Positions 41,622 through 52,015 of a stretch of DNA of 64,000 nucleotides are shown here, in pieces. The position numbers were made by a program, and so were the translations under genes. Under the pieces are notes generated by a model. It saw nothing but the letters and a program-made list of their open reading frames with translations, was not told where the DNA came from and did not search any database. The stretch lies in NCBI GenBank assembly GCA_033439255.1, contig CM065890.1, forward strand, positions 558,001 through 622,000. The letters run 5' to 3'. This DNA is from Hericium rajendrae (Eukaryota > Basidiomycota > Agaricomycetes > Russulales > Hericiaceae). Each line of letters opens with the position of its first letter. Within the stretch, counting starts at the first letter, position 1.

Positions 41622-41896
41622 TCCATCATCATCAGGGGTTTTCCCAGAGGTTCCATTTGGCCTGCTCCATCATGGTGATGAGAGCAGATTCGACTCACTA
41701 GCGTAGCGTTGCATTGTGTTTGTGTCTTGTGTCTCGCCGTCTTTTTTTCGTGTCCTCGTGTCTTGCCCTCGCAGCGTGGACTCCACGCTGCAAGCTCCTC
41801 GTGTCGTCCTCGTTTCTGTGCTGCGTATTCTGACTATATCAGATCCACCATCCTCGCTTTCACCATCGCCTTCAAACCACAGAGTCGCTCGCTCTG

Positions 41897-43828
41897 GTGC
41901 CCCCGAAGAAAACCGCTCCACCGCCGACTCTACTTCGAGGACCAGGTGGCAGGTTTATCTCTGCAAAGACCACAGGCGAGAGCTCTCCCGAGTCAGCACC
42001 GTCGCCCGCGTTGTCCGACTCCGGCCTCAGCAGCTTTCTCGATTTGCCAGCGTTCAGCACCGCAGTCCCGTCCGACTTCAGCTCAGGTGCCGAGTCCCTC
42101 AGTGCATCAGCCTTCTCTCAGATCCTCAGTACTCGACCTCGACCGCGCCGCAATTCATTTCACGGTGGACATCCGTACGGGTTCATCGATCTTGACGCAG
42201 CAGTAGGCCCCTCCCCTGCTTCGTCCACATGCAGCCTAGAAGACCAGAGCAACGCATCACAACTCATCTTACCTTCGCCGTTCCAAATCAAAGTCGAGCC
42301 AGATATCTCGAAGACCGAGCCCGATACCTCGAAGACCGCGCCGGACACCCAGTCTATTGTGCCGGATACGAAGCCCCGCACAGCGCCGTGCACTACCGCC
42401 ACCCCTGCACCCACGCCGGCCAGCTCCAAACATCCCTTTCCATCGTTCAGCACCGCCGCTCGTCCGTGCAATACTAGCACTTTACCGCAACAACTGCCGC
42501 TAGCACCAGCACCACCTCCAGCGCCCGTCCCGTGACCGCAGGCCGCCGCCATGGCTAACGACGATGATTTGTTTTTCTTTCACGGCGATCACCATGACAC
42601 CATGGGCCCGACGAACTTTCTGCGGTTCTTCAGCCGCAAGATGACGATTTCGGGCACCCCGAATGTCGGCGACGCGTGGGTCGTCGCGTTCAGATATTGG
42701 ATTGACTCGGAATCACCGGCGGAGGCTTGGTTCAAGCAATTGGACCGCCAATACAACGGCGATTGGACAGCATTCGAAACAGAGTTTCTGCGGGAATGGC
42801 AGACAGTACGAGCGGTCACGAGGACCGCGGAGGATTGGCAGCGGGAGTTGTTGGGGTATCGCCTGACGGAAGAGGAATTGGGAAAGCAGGAACGGATGGG
42901 CAGCAGCGAGATCTACACGCACGTGCAATGGGCCGTGCATATGCTCCAACTCGCCACGCGCGCTGGCATCGCGACGACGCTGCAACTTCTTTTCATCGTA
43001 CGTGACAATCTGCCTGCCATCGCGAAAGAGTTCGTTCCCTCCACGCAGGCAAACTGGACGGCATTCTGCACGGCTGTCAGAGACATTGATATTGGCCGCC
43101 TGCGCGACCGCCTTAACATGCAGCGCAGCAGATCGGAGGAGATCGACTCGCTGAAAGCCCAGATAGCCCGATTGGAGGCCCAGATCAATTCACGTGCGGT
43201 TGCGAACCTCACCTCGCAGCTCGGCCGCATGTCGTACAACAACCCCGCGCCGAACGCAGCACCCCAACCATGTGCAAGCCCGATACCACAAGCTCCAGTC
43301 CAGCCACAAGCGCAGCCACCCCCGCAACGACAGAACCAACCAGCTGCCGGCTACCAACGCGCCAACGCTGGGCCCGCTTCGACTGCGAACGCATTCCTCA
43401 CGGCTGACCAACGCAACGCGCTACGGGCCGCGATCGGTGTGCTTCCACACCACCCGGCCTCCGACGCAGGGCACGCGGCGTATCGCGCGCAGCTCACGAG
43501 CTTCGTGGCCACCCATGGCGAGCGGCCTTTCATCGACGAGCGGCTACCGGTTCCTTTACGGCCGGGCACGGCACCCCTGTGCAGCGGCGAGTGTTTCCGA
43601 TGTGGGATGATAGGTCACCGAGCACTCCAGTGTCAGGTGCCAGAGGACCAGCAGTTGCCTCGCCTGGAGATGGTGTGGAGGACGTTCTGCACGAAGCACC
43701 TGGGGATCGACGGTACGGGCAGCGCACGCGTGCAACTCGTGCTCAGCGAGCAGCAGCCACGCCTGTCATGGGACGAGCAGTTGGCATGCATGGAGGATCA
43801 GGGAAACGGGGTCAGGCTGCCTGCGTAG
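41897..43828 (+). pseudogene. gag: Gag of Gypsy-3
   Basis: One reading frame of 643 codons with a TGA at 42533-42535 (PVP-stop-PQAAAM; CGA-to-TGA fits). The start at 41897 is GTG (VPPKKTAPPP), probably a lost ATG. The first part is Ser/Pro/Thr-rich with an LSDSGLSSFLDLPAFSTAVP stretch. The second part is a gag domain (DHHDTMGPTNFLRFFSRKMT, DAWVVAFRYWIDSESPAEAW, TQANWTAFCTAVRDIDIGRL). It has a short coiled coil (SLKAQIARLEAQI) and a CCHC knuckle, CFRCGMIGHRALQC, near residue 570. Confidence 0.82.
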
Positions 43829-46457
43829 AAGGTGATCAGGTAGCCCCAGAATTAATTCACCGAGTGAATGCGGAGGTCCTCACGCTTGAGGAGGCGAAGA
43901 GTGAGGACAACCCAGAAAGCCCCCCGAACCTTTTGATTGTACTGTCGTACCTTCTGAAGCTATAGCTGAAGAATTGGAAATCATTGATCTTTACGCGGTG
44001 GGGGCAGAACGTGAGTCAGCGGTGCCGTTCGTTCACGAGGTGGTGATGCACGGACCGAAAGGCAAACGCGTGCGAGTTCGCGGGCTGTTCGACGACGGTG
44101 CCATGGTGGGGGCCATGTGCACCTCAGTCTTTCACAGAATCAAGCACCGACTGGGGGATTGGGTGCCATCACGCCGTGTATTGCGAATGGCGAACGGCAC
44201 AAGGGTGCCCTCGGAAGCCACATGGAGGGGTGTGGTCGAATTGGACGGGATTCGAACACACGGCGAGTTCGAAGTGTTCGACAGCGGCGGCGGGTGGTCA
44301 TTCCTATTCGGGAAACCGCTCTTGGTTGCCTTCCGCACCCAACACGACTACGCAGGGGACTTCGTATGCGTCACTGGTGACAACGGCGCCGCAACACTCT
44401 CCAACCAACTAGCCAAATACCGAATCGGCGGCCCGGATGCGGCGACAGAGGCGCACGCGGTCCTCGATTGGAAACAGTGTGAGCACTTAGTGGGGGGAGA
44501 GTTGTATCCCCCCTCGAGGCAAGTCTCATCACACACGCATCTTGAGATGCGTCAACATACTAACCACACCTCACCAATCGCTATCACCCGAGATGCTGCG
44601 GTCTGGCAGGACGAGGTCAAGCATCACCCACCTAGCGCGTGGATCGAAGAGATTAGCGAGACGGCCGAGGCTACAAGCAGCGCCGAATCGCTAGAGGATA
44701 GCGATTCCGAAGACGAACGGGGCGACGACGGAACAGACAACGCAAGATCGCAAATGAAGAAGGTCGGCGCGTGTGCGACAACCGCCCCGAACCAGGACGA
44801 AGGAGATGGGACTGGAGGCACAGGCGACAAAGGAACCAAGGCACGGGGAGTTAGCAGAGCGACACAACCCGCAGTGGTTGTCGCCAGCGCACATAGTGTG
44901 CTACAGAGGGATGTTGGATCCCCCTCCAGGGGAGTCTTCATCACTCGTTCATCAGAATCGTCACATACTGACGTGGCCCATCTTCACCTGTCAACCTCGG
45001 ATGCAGCATGCATAGGCGATGAAGCCCCAAGTCGTATCAAGGCCGCGCGCCGTGCATCCGTAGAGGAGATTGAGGATGAGGAGTTAGTACGTTTTAAACG
45101 CAAGTGCTCATACGCACGGGGGAGCGGTTCTACGCTCCCCTCGAGGGAAGTCCCACCTCACATGTCCCCGCAAGCCGTTCCATTTGATATTGACACTGCA
45201 CCTGGCATAGACGTGTGGGCGGTCAAGACTGACGACCCAAAAGCCCATCTGTACACACGGCTCACAGATCCGCATAACGATGAGCGCGTCGCCGAGGTGT
45301 TACGTCGCATCAAAATTGGCTCGGACCTCTCAGGGGACGAGCATACCCAAGTCATCGCGCTCCTTACAGAATTTGCAGATTGTTTTGCTTTATCGGTCAG
45401 CGAAGTCAAGCCGGCTGATGAGGCTGTCCATCAATTGAACATACCGGATGGCGCGACGTTCTCGACGAAGCCGCGCCAGCGACCGCTCACGCTGCCCCAG
45501 CAACAATACTTGAATGGCAAGGTGGACGAGATGCTTGCCGCGGGTATCATCGAGCCCGTACATCCATCGCGTGTCAAAGCCGTATCACCCACCACGCTCG
45601 CACAGAAGGCCCACGAGGGTGGAGGACTCACCCTCGACGAACTGCAATTGCGTATCAACGAAGAATGCAATGATGCGGGGCTACCTCCCATGTTTGATCT
45701 TCCACCACGACCGCCGACCACGCAACGTGCCACACCTGCAGAGCCGCCGTTGAAATGGCGGATTTGCCAAAATTTCAACGAAGTCAACAAGGTCACTACC
45801 GTCACGCCAATGCCGCAAGGCGACATCCGCATGAAGCAGCAGAACCTCAGCGGCCATCGCTATATTTCGGTTTTCGACTTCGCCTCCGGATTCTACGCCC
45901 TAACCATGCATATCGATTCTAGGCCATACACCGCGTTCTATGTCGAAGGATGCGGGTACTTCTGGTACCTCCGTATGCCGTTCGGAATGACGGGTGCCCC
46001 TGCTTCGTTCGCACATGTTACTGGAATCCACATGCACGACTTGATCACGGCGCAAATAATGGAACTCTTCGTCGATGATGGCGGCGCGGCAGCTGACTCG
46101 TTCGAAGAAATGATGGGCAAGCTACGTGCGGTTTTCACTAGGGTGCGGGAGCGCAATCTATCGCTCTCGGCAGACAAGTCTGCCTTCTTCATGACCGAAG
46201 CCGTGTTCGCTGGTGCTCGGGTCGGGCCGCAAGGCGTGCTTCCGAGGTGTCCCAGTCACTGAAATATATTATATAAGGCAACTTGCCTAAATCGTATTAC
46301 AAAAACCCCGGCAACTGCTGATCAGCCAGTCGCCGGGCACATTATAATTCACGCAGGTAAGGCGGCACCCAGGGTGCCGCGAAAACATATGGTATTCCAA
46401 AAAAAAATATCGGCCGAGATCTTAAGGATCTCGGCACGGTTACAATAGTAGTTACCT

Positions 46458-46628
46458 GCGCGTTCGCCGGTGCTTCCCCCCGCGCTCGCCGGCGCTTCCA
46501 CCCGCGCTCGCCGGCGCTTCCACCCGCGCTCGCCGGCGCTTCCACCCGCGCTCGCCGGCGCTTCCACCCGCGCTCGCCGGCGCTTCCACCCGCGCTCGCC
46601 GGCGCTTCCTCCCCCGCTCGCCGGCGCC
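46458..46628. repeat. 22-bp tandem repeat, about 7.5 copies
   Basis: Unit CGCGCTCGCCGGCGCTTCCA plus CC. The central copies are identical; the first (TTCGCCGGTGCTTCC) and last (TTCCTCC) are diverged. It lies in the left arm of long-TIR element 4. Confidence 0.92.
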
Positions 46629-46909
46629 GCGCTCCCCGCCGCCTACCGCCCCGCCCCGCCCCCGCCCCCGCCGCCCTGCACTCTCGCCCGCTCCCGCCCC
46701 GCGGCTACGCACGCACGCACTGCACACACGTTGCGCGCGCCGTTCGCCGCACGCCCGCTATAGAGCGTATGCGCCGCGGTCCGGTCGGCGCAGGCGCTTG
46801 TTCCGCTCCGCACACACCGGCCACTGCACTGGCTGCACATCAGCCGCGCCGCCGATGGCTCTCGCACGCGCGAGGTATACGCGCGAGGATCGGGGGTGCT
46901 AGGGTGCGT

Positions 46910-46985
46910 GCGCGGCGCTGGGACGGCGGGCCCGGGCCTGGGACGGCGGGCCCGGCGCTGGGACGGCGGGCCCGGCACTGGATGC
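46910..46985. repeat. Short GC-rich tandem repeat, about 3 copies
   Basis: CTGGGACGGCGGGCCCGG recurs three times with a short variable spacer, in the same arm as the 22-bp array. Confidence 0.75.
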
Positions 46986-47869
46986 GCGGGGATGGGGCTG
47001 GATGCACAGGCTCGGCGTTGAAGCACGCGAGCATGGGCCTTGAGCGCAGGTGCGGGCCTGGAGCGGTGGGTGCGGGCATCGCAGTGCGCGGGCGCGGAGC
47101 TGGAGCGCACGGGCACGGGGCTAGGACGGCGGGCACGGGGCTGGGACGCGCGGACGCGGCACTGGAGCACGCGGGCGCGATGCCGGATCGCGTGGGCACC
47201 GGCGTGGAGCACGCGGATGCGGTGCCGATGTCGGGCGCTGGCGCTGCTGCTCCCGCAACGTATCACGGTAGTACGTGTACGGGAGGGGCTGCGATGCGCG
47301 GGCGGAGATACCTTGATGGACGCACGCGGAGTGTATATCCGCGTGCCGGTGCTGCTGGTCCGTGCACGTCGATTCCGGGCCTCTGTGCGTGGAAGGGGGC
47401 TGGCGTGAACGCGAACGAGTAGGGCAGGGGGTGTGGGGGTGAAAGTGTCGGCGGCAGTCGTTCCGCGCGACTCCAAAAGACCTTGATGATGCGTGTTTGC
47501 GAGCGCGGGGCCTTGCGAGCCGGTGATTGGACCTTCACGGTGCTGAAAGGCGTCGAACGCGCATTTGCAAGCGCAAGGGAGGTGGTGCGTCGAGATGGGG
47601 GCCCTGACGCGAACGCGCGGTTGCTAGGGCGCGTGCGACGTTGTCAGGTGGGGGGAATTCGGATTGTGCGGGTGCGCGACGCGCAGGCGATGCCGAACGC
47701 GCATTTGCGAACGCGAGGGGAGGGAGGTATCGTGGTGGGGGATGGATCTCGTCGTGCGGCCTGCTATGCCACGTCAGCGCACTCGGGAGCTAGAAAAAGA
47801 GAAGAAATAGTTAGTATAGCACGACATACGAATATATAAACAAAGAACTTACGAATTTGAGGGCTGTTG

Positions 47870-48640
47870 AGCCCTGGATTGTCCCCGTTTGATCATGGCA
47901 GGACGAGGAAGAGGACAGGTTAAGCGAGCCTTGTGGCACCAATCGGCAATTGCCGAACAGGGCACCGAACGAGGCTAGCCGAAGTTCGAACACGACTTTC
48001 AAGGACAGTAAATTTCATTAAATGGTACAAATAATATGATAGATGTAGATACAACACTAGAATCTAAGTGTCAGTTTTTGTACGAATCGAATGGACTGTA
48101 CGCGTTCTGTGTGCGAGGCACTGTTAAGGATGTCTAAAATGGACGGCGCCTGTCGGTAGTGCTCAACGCGTCGAGTTCAAATCGAGCTCTCGGGCACGCC
48201 GGGCACGGATTCGAGCTGCAATCGTGCAGCATGCCTCCCTTGCACATCGTGTCGGGGTTTTCTTAATACATTCTGGCATATGTTAGGAACGTACTACGAC
48301 TTTATTGCAATTTATGGGTGGCTGTATCTCTAGTATCTAGTCTAATACGTGATTTTTCGCTCCATGCACAGTGTTTTTAGACATATTTTGGATCTCAAGC
48401 TCTGATTTCGAGTCCGAAAAAATTGAGACTTCGTATATACGTTTTATAATAGACAAATAAACGTTTCTCCCCACAAGATAAGTACCGTTCTCCGTCGTAA
48501 AGCCTGCACCCTACGACATACAATCTAGGGTTACTGTAGGGTTAGTATAATTCTGTAATTCTGGCTCAAAACCTCTTCGAATTTGTGAGAAATTTCGTAT
48601 CTACATTAAATACTGCTGTAGCTATGCATCCATGCCTCAA
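47870..48640. other. AT-rich centre of long-TIR element 4
   Basis: No credible ORF. It contains the GGCAATTGCCGAA palindrome region (47944-47960), the tRNA-like module (48139-48232) and low-complexity AT-rich sequence. Confidence 0.5.
48139..48232 (+). other. tRNA-like pol III module in long-TIR element 4
   Basis: A-box-like AGTGCTCAACGCG (48158-48170) and B-box-like GGATTCGAGCTGC (48207-48219). It shares GCTCAACGCGTC and TCTCGGGCA with 35080-35160 of element 3. No complete cloverleaf is evident. Confidence 0.45.
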
Positions 48641-49489
48641 GATCTGGCCAGAATGGCCCTAAACTCGTGCGTGCGCACCCCTCTCCTCGAACGTCGGTCA
48701 TCTCGGCCTTCAGCTGCCGACGTTCGGCAATCTCCGAGTCGCGCGCCACAGCTGCTACGCGGCTGGTCTTTCGGGCCTCTCCCTCTACACCCTTGCCCAT
48801 CCCCTCTTCACGCACACGCTCCCCTCCGTGCTTTTCGCGTGCCTTCTATCCCTTTCCGCGCACGTTCGCTCGTTTCCCCGCCCGTCTCGCGCGTTCCCCG
48901 CCCGTCTCACGCGTTCACCGCTCCACGCGCCCCTCGACCACATCCTCCACGGCCCACCACAGCCGTTCACCCACCTCCACCCATTCCGGACACGCGCAGA
49001 AGCGCGCACAAGACGCCATGGATGCGTACGCACCGTGTACGACAACGTGGACGTGCACTCAATACCCGCGCTTGCGCGTGCGTGGCGCCAGCACCTACGC
49101 CACGACAACACCCGGCGCGCATGGCCACGGCCCCTACGCGTCGCGTGCCCGCGACCCCTACGCGTCGCGCGCCCGCGGCCCTCAACACCCCCGAGCGTCG
49201 CTTGATGCTCGCGACGGGTCCGCTGCACGTGCGCGACGTGCAGCACCCCGGCACCGGAACGTACAGCGCAGCAACGGTGCACCCCACGCACTCGCGCTCG
49301 GGCCCCAGCACCCCCGCGGAACGCCAGCACCCGCGCACGATGCCTCGACGATGGCGCGCGGTGCGCAGCAACGGCGCACTGCTCCCGGCGGCGGCGCGCA
49401 GCAACGACGACGGCAGCAGCGCCTGTGGCGCTGACGACGTGCGTCGCAGCAACGAGCAGCGGCGGCGGCAGTGGGGAGCGAGCAGCAGT

Positions 49490-49800
49490 GGCGGCAGGGA
49501 GCGAGCAGCGGTGGCGGCGGGGGGAGCGAGCGGCGGTGGCGGGGGGGCGAGCGGCGGCGGCGGGGGGAGCGAGCGGCGGCGGCGGCGGGGAGCCAGCAGC
49601 GGCGAGGAGCAGCGGCGGCGGCTGCGGGGAGCGAGCGGTGGCGGGAGGCGAGCAGCGGCGGGAGGCGGGCGCAGGTGCGTAGCCGAGGGCGGGAGGCGCA
49701 TAGCCGAGGCGGGCGAGCGCGTAGCCGAGGAGCGGGATGCGGTGCCGAAGAGGGGCGGGGCAGTGCCGAGGAAGGGCGGGGCAGTGCCGACGGTAAGCGA
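49490..49800. repeat. GGC/GCC low-complexity and AGCCGAGG repeats, right arm of element 4
   Basis: Trinucleotide-like GAGCGGCGGCGG runs, then several TAGCCGAGGCGGG and GGGGCGGGGCAGTGCCGA repeats that mirror those of element 3. Gly/Ser/Arg-rich ORFs here are artefacts. Confidence 0.65.
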
Positions 49801-51591
49801 GTAGATAGTGCCGAGCTACGCGCGCGGCAGTGAGTAGCATACGGCCCGGTAAGCGGCCCCGACTGACAATATAATACGAGTGAATTATAATGTGTGCGGT
49901 GAGTTGCTTAGCGGCAATTGCTGGCCGTTTTGTAATACGGTTCAGGCAATTTGCTGGTACACAATATATTTTCATAGCTGGGACTGGTGTGCTTCCAGAC
50001 CTTTCCAAACTCACAGCGGTTGTCGACTGGCAGAAGCCCCAGGATGCACTGAACCTGGTCTCATTCCTGGGCCTGACGGGGCACTTCTGCGATCTTGTCA
50101 AAGACTACGCACGCATGGAAGCCCCTCTGCGCGATCTCCTCCGTGATGTAGGCATGCCAGCTCAAACGTCGAAGAGCGCATACCGTAGGATTATGGAAGG
50201 TTACGCACTCGCAGCGCACTGGCTGCCGGTGCACACGGCAGCGTTCATACGCCTCAAGGCTGCGCTCACAGCGGAACCCGTGTTGCGCGGACCGCGGTGG
50301 GATGGCACTCCGTTTACGGTTACGTCGGATGGCTGTAAGGATGGCTTTGCGGCCGTCCTTACTCAGAAGTTCCAATATCAGCTGGCCAATGGCAAGGCCG
50401 TTTGCAAGTCTCACCCGATCACATTCGCTTCGAAGTGGACGTCTTCATCAGAAGAGAAGTACAAACCGTTCTTGCTCAAATTTGCGGCACTGAAATTTGC
50501 CCTGGACAAATTTTCAGACATCATCTGGGGTTTCCCCGTGGTGGTCGAAACTGACTGTCAAGCATTGCGCGACATCCTCCTGAGTGACGGACTCAATGCG
50601 ACGCACGCACGTTGGCGTGATGGTATCCTTGCGTACCACATTGTCAATGTCAAACACCTGCCAGGCAAGCTGAATGTCGTCGCTGATGGCCTGAGCTGGA
50701 AAGGCGAGGGGCTTCCACATGCGCCGGGTGACGGCAGCGATTGGACGGTGAACGAGGACTGGGAAGCATCCCGCGGCATCGTCAATGACATCATGATGCT
50801 CACCGTCGAGCACGACCCGCAACACCAGCCATTATTCGAGCAGTTCAAGGCAGAACCCTTGTTCATGGAAGTACTAGAGGCACTTACAGGGCAATACACC
50901 GGCGAGACATGACTTCGCGACAAACGGCGTGCCACCCACAGGTCGTCGGAGTATTTTATCGATGAGGCCAAGCTCTGGCGATTACCCCGTGGTAGCGCAG
51001 CACGTGGTCGCCCTCGTGTTGAATGCGTCTCAAAGACGGAGGCCAAAGACCTCGCATATCAGCAACACATCACTGGCGGTCACTGGGGCTGAGACAGCAT
51101 CAAGGTGGCCCTCATGGACTGTATCTGCAGTCCGGGTCTCGATGCATCTATCATGGCGGCCATCAAAGAGTGCCCGCAATGCAAGAATTATGGTGCGCCG
51201 CACATCCATGCCCTATTCGAACCTGTCACCCACCGTCACCCCTTCGAATTACTTGTCGGCGACTATCTGTTGATGCCCAAGGCCATCGGCAAGTACCACA
51301 ATGTGGGGCTCTTCCTCGACACGTTTTTCCAACACATCTGGGCATTCAAGTTCACCGTCAGCGGCTCTGCAAAGACCACAATGAGTTGCTTACACAACAT
51401 CTTCCAGAACTTCGTCCCACCAGAAACTTTCATGTCTGACAATGGCTCGCACTTCAAGAACGCGGAGGTCCGCGCGTTCTGCGACAAATGGAAAGTCAAA
51501 CACCATGTCGTCGCCACTTACTCGCCATGGGTCAATGGGCTCGTCGAAGGGACGAACAAGCTCCTCATCCATGTCTTGGCACGCCTGGCGG

Positions 51592-52014
51592 TGTCACGGA
51601 TCGCTCCATTTCTCTCCGCCTTCTTCTCTGCCATCAAGGCATCACGTCGGTCATGTGCTCCAGCAGCCCCATCACATGTTCACTTCCTCACATGACCTGG
51701 GGCTATCCTTCACCCATGCCCTTGTTCCCCTTTGGGACATCCTATTGTTCTCCCTCCCATTGTTCTCCTTTTGGCCACCATTGTTCTCACTCTATTGTTC
51801 GACCCGTTATGGTGTCCATTGTTCTTTTCCCATTGTCGTCCCAGTACTTATAGGCTCCCTGTCGCTCGCCTATTTCCCTAGATTGTCCATTTCGTCTGTA
51901 CCGTACTGTACCTCCAATACAGGTCACTGCGCTGCTAGTCGCTCTCTGCTCTCTCGCTCCCATCATCGCTGGTGACTTGGGTGGTTCTCTGCTGTCTACG
52001 ACCGAGTCTTGACA
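51592..52014 (+). repeat. 5' LTR of Gypsy-1 copy B
   Basis: 423 bp, TGTCA/TGACA ends, inserted in the Gypsy-3 integrase. TATA at 51849-51852 and AGATTGTCCA at 51880-51889. Confidence 0.94.
51849..51889 (+). promoter_or_regulatory. LTR promoter: TATA and predicted transcript start, copy B
   Basis: CTTATAGG is followed 31 nt later by AGATTGTCCA, which is complementary to the primer-binding site. Spacing of about 30 nt from the TATA makes this the expected 5' end of the RNA. The same is found in all five LTRs. Confidence 0.6.
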
Positions 52015-52015
52015 C

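Larger units (their letters stand above)
32797..41690 (-). mobile_element. Gypsy-4 copy 1, minus-sense LTR element with antisense genes
   Basis: LTR-like terminus TGATG...CATCA at 32797-37176 (about 1.02 kb without its insertion), then on the - strand a polypurine tract directly abutting it, two + strand genes (37374-40218), a second polypurine-like tract and an integrase remnant on the - strand. The left end is the same base as in copy 2 (61679), in a different context, so this is a true element end. The other LTR and gag are missing; the right limit (about 41690, where Gypsy-3 begins) is approximate. Confidence 0.6.
46244..49988. mobile_element. Long-TIR element 4, non-autonomous, 3.7 kb (Mutator-like?)
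   Basis: Flanked by GTGCTTCC (46236-46243 and 49989-49996). Removing the element and one duplication restores the Gypsy-3 pol frame. The inverted ends of about 130 bp share CCCAGT, AAATATATT, CGTATTACAAAA and CACATTATAATTCAC. GC-rich arms and an AT-rich centre as in element 3, with the shared tRNA-like module and TTCGGCAATTGCCGAA-type palindrome in reverse order. There is no transposase. Arg/Ala/Pro-rich ORFs on both strands (for example 46643-47476 and 48632-49804) are compositional. Confidence 0.78.
41700..51591 (+). mobile_element. Gypsy-3, Ty3/Gypsy element, 3'-truncated
   Basis: Plus-strand element with gag (41897-43828) and pol (about 43900-51591), split by long-TIR element 4 and cut in integrase by the 5' LTR of Gypsy-1 copy B at 51592. 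Its own LTR was not delimited; 41700-41896 is leader or LTR and carries a 9-bp-stem hairpin (GCAGCGTGG/CCACGCTGC, about 41770-41790). Confidence 0.8.
43900..51591 (+). pseudogene. pol: Pol of Gypsy-3 (protease, RT, RNase H, partial integrase)
   Basis: Pieces 43900-46243 and 49997-51591 join in frame across element 4 (VGPQGVLP then DLSKLTAVVDW). The protease-like region has GLFDDGAMVGAM: DDG instead of the usual DSG/DTG. An acidic/Thr-rich spacer follows. RT has RICQNFNEVNKVT, DFASGFYALTMHI, MPFGMTGAPASF and the catalytic LFVDDGG. RNase H has FTVTSDGCKDGFAAVL and ETDCQALRDIL. Integrase shows LLVGDYLLMP, MSDNGSHFKN and WVNGLVEGTN. In-frame TGA codons at 50910-50912 and 51090-51092 both fit CGA-to-TGA. 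The integrase ends at the Gypsy-1 LTR. Confidence 0.87.

Noticed and set aside
46458-46628. CRISPR-like array.
   Set aside because: The 22-bp units are directly abutting with no spacers, in a eukaryotic transposon.
46643-49804. Large ORFs in long-TIR element 4 (277 and 390 aa).
   Set aside because: They follow tandem GC-rich repeats, occur on both strands and show no domain.
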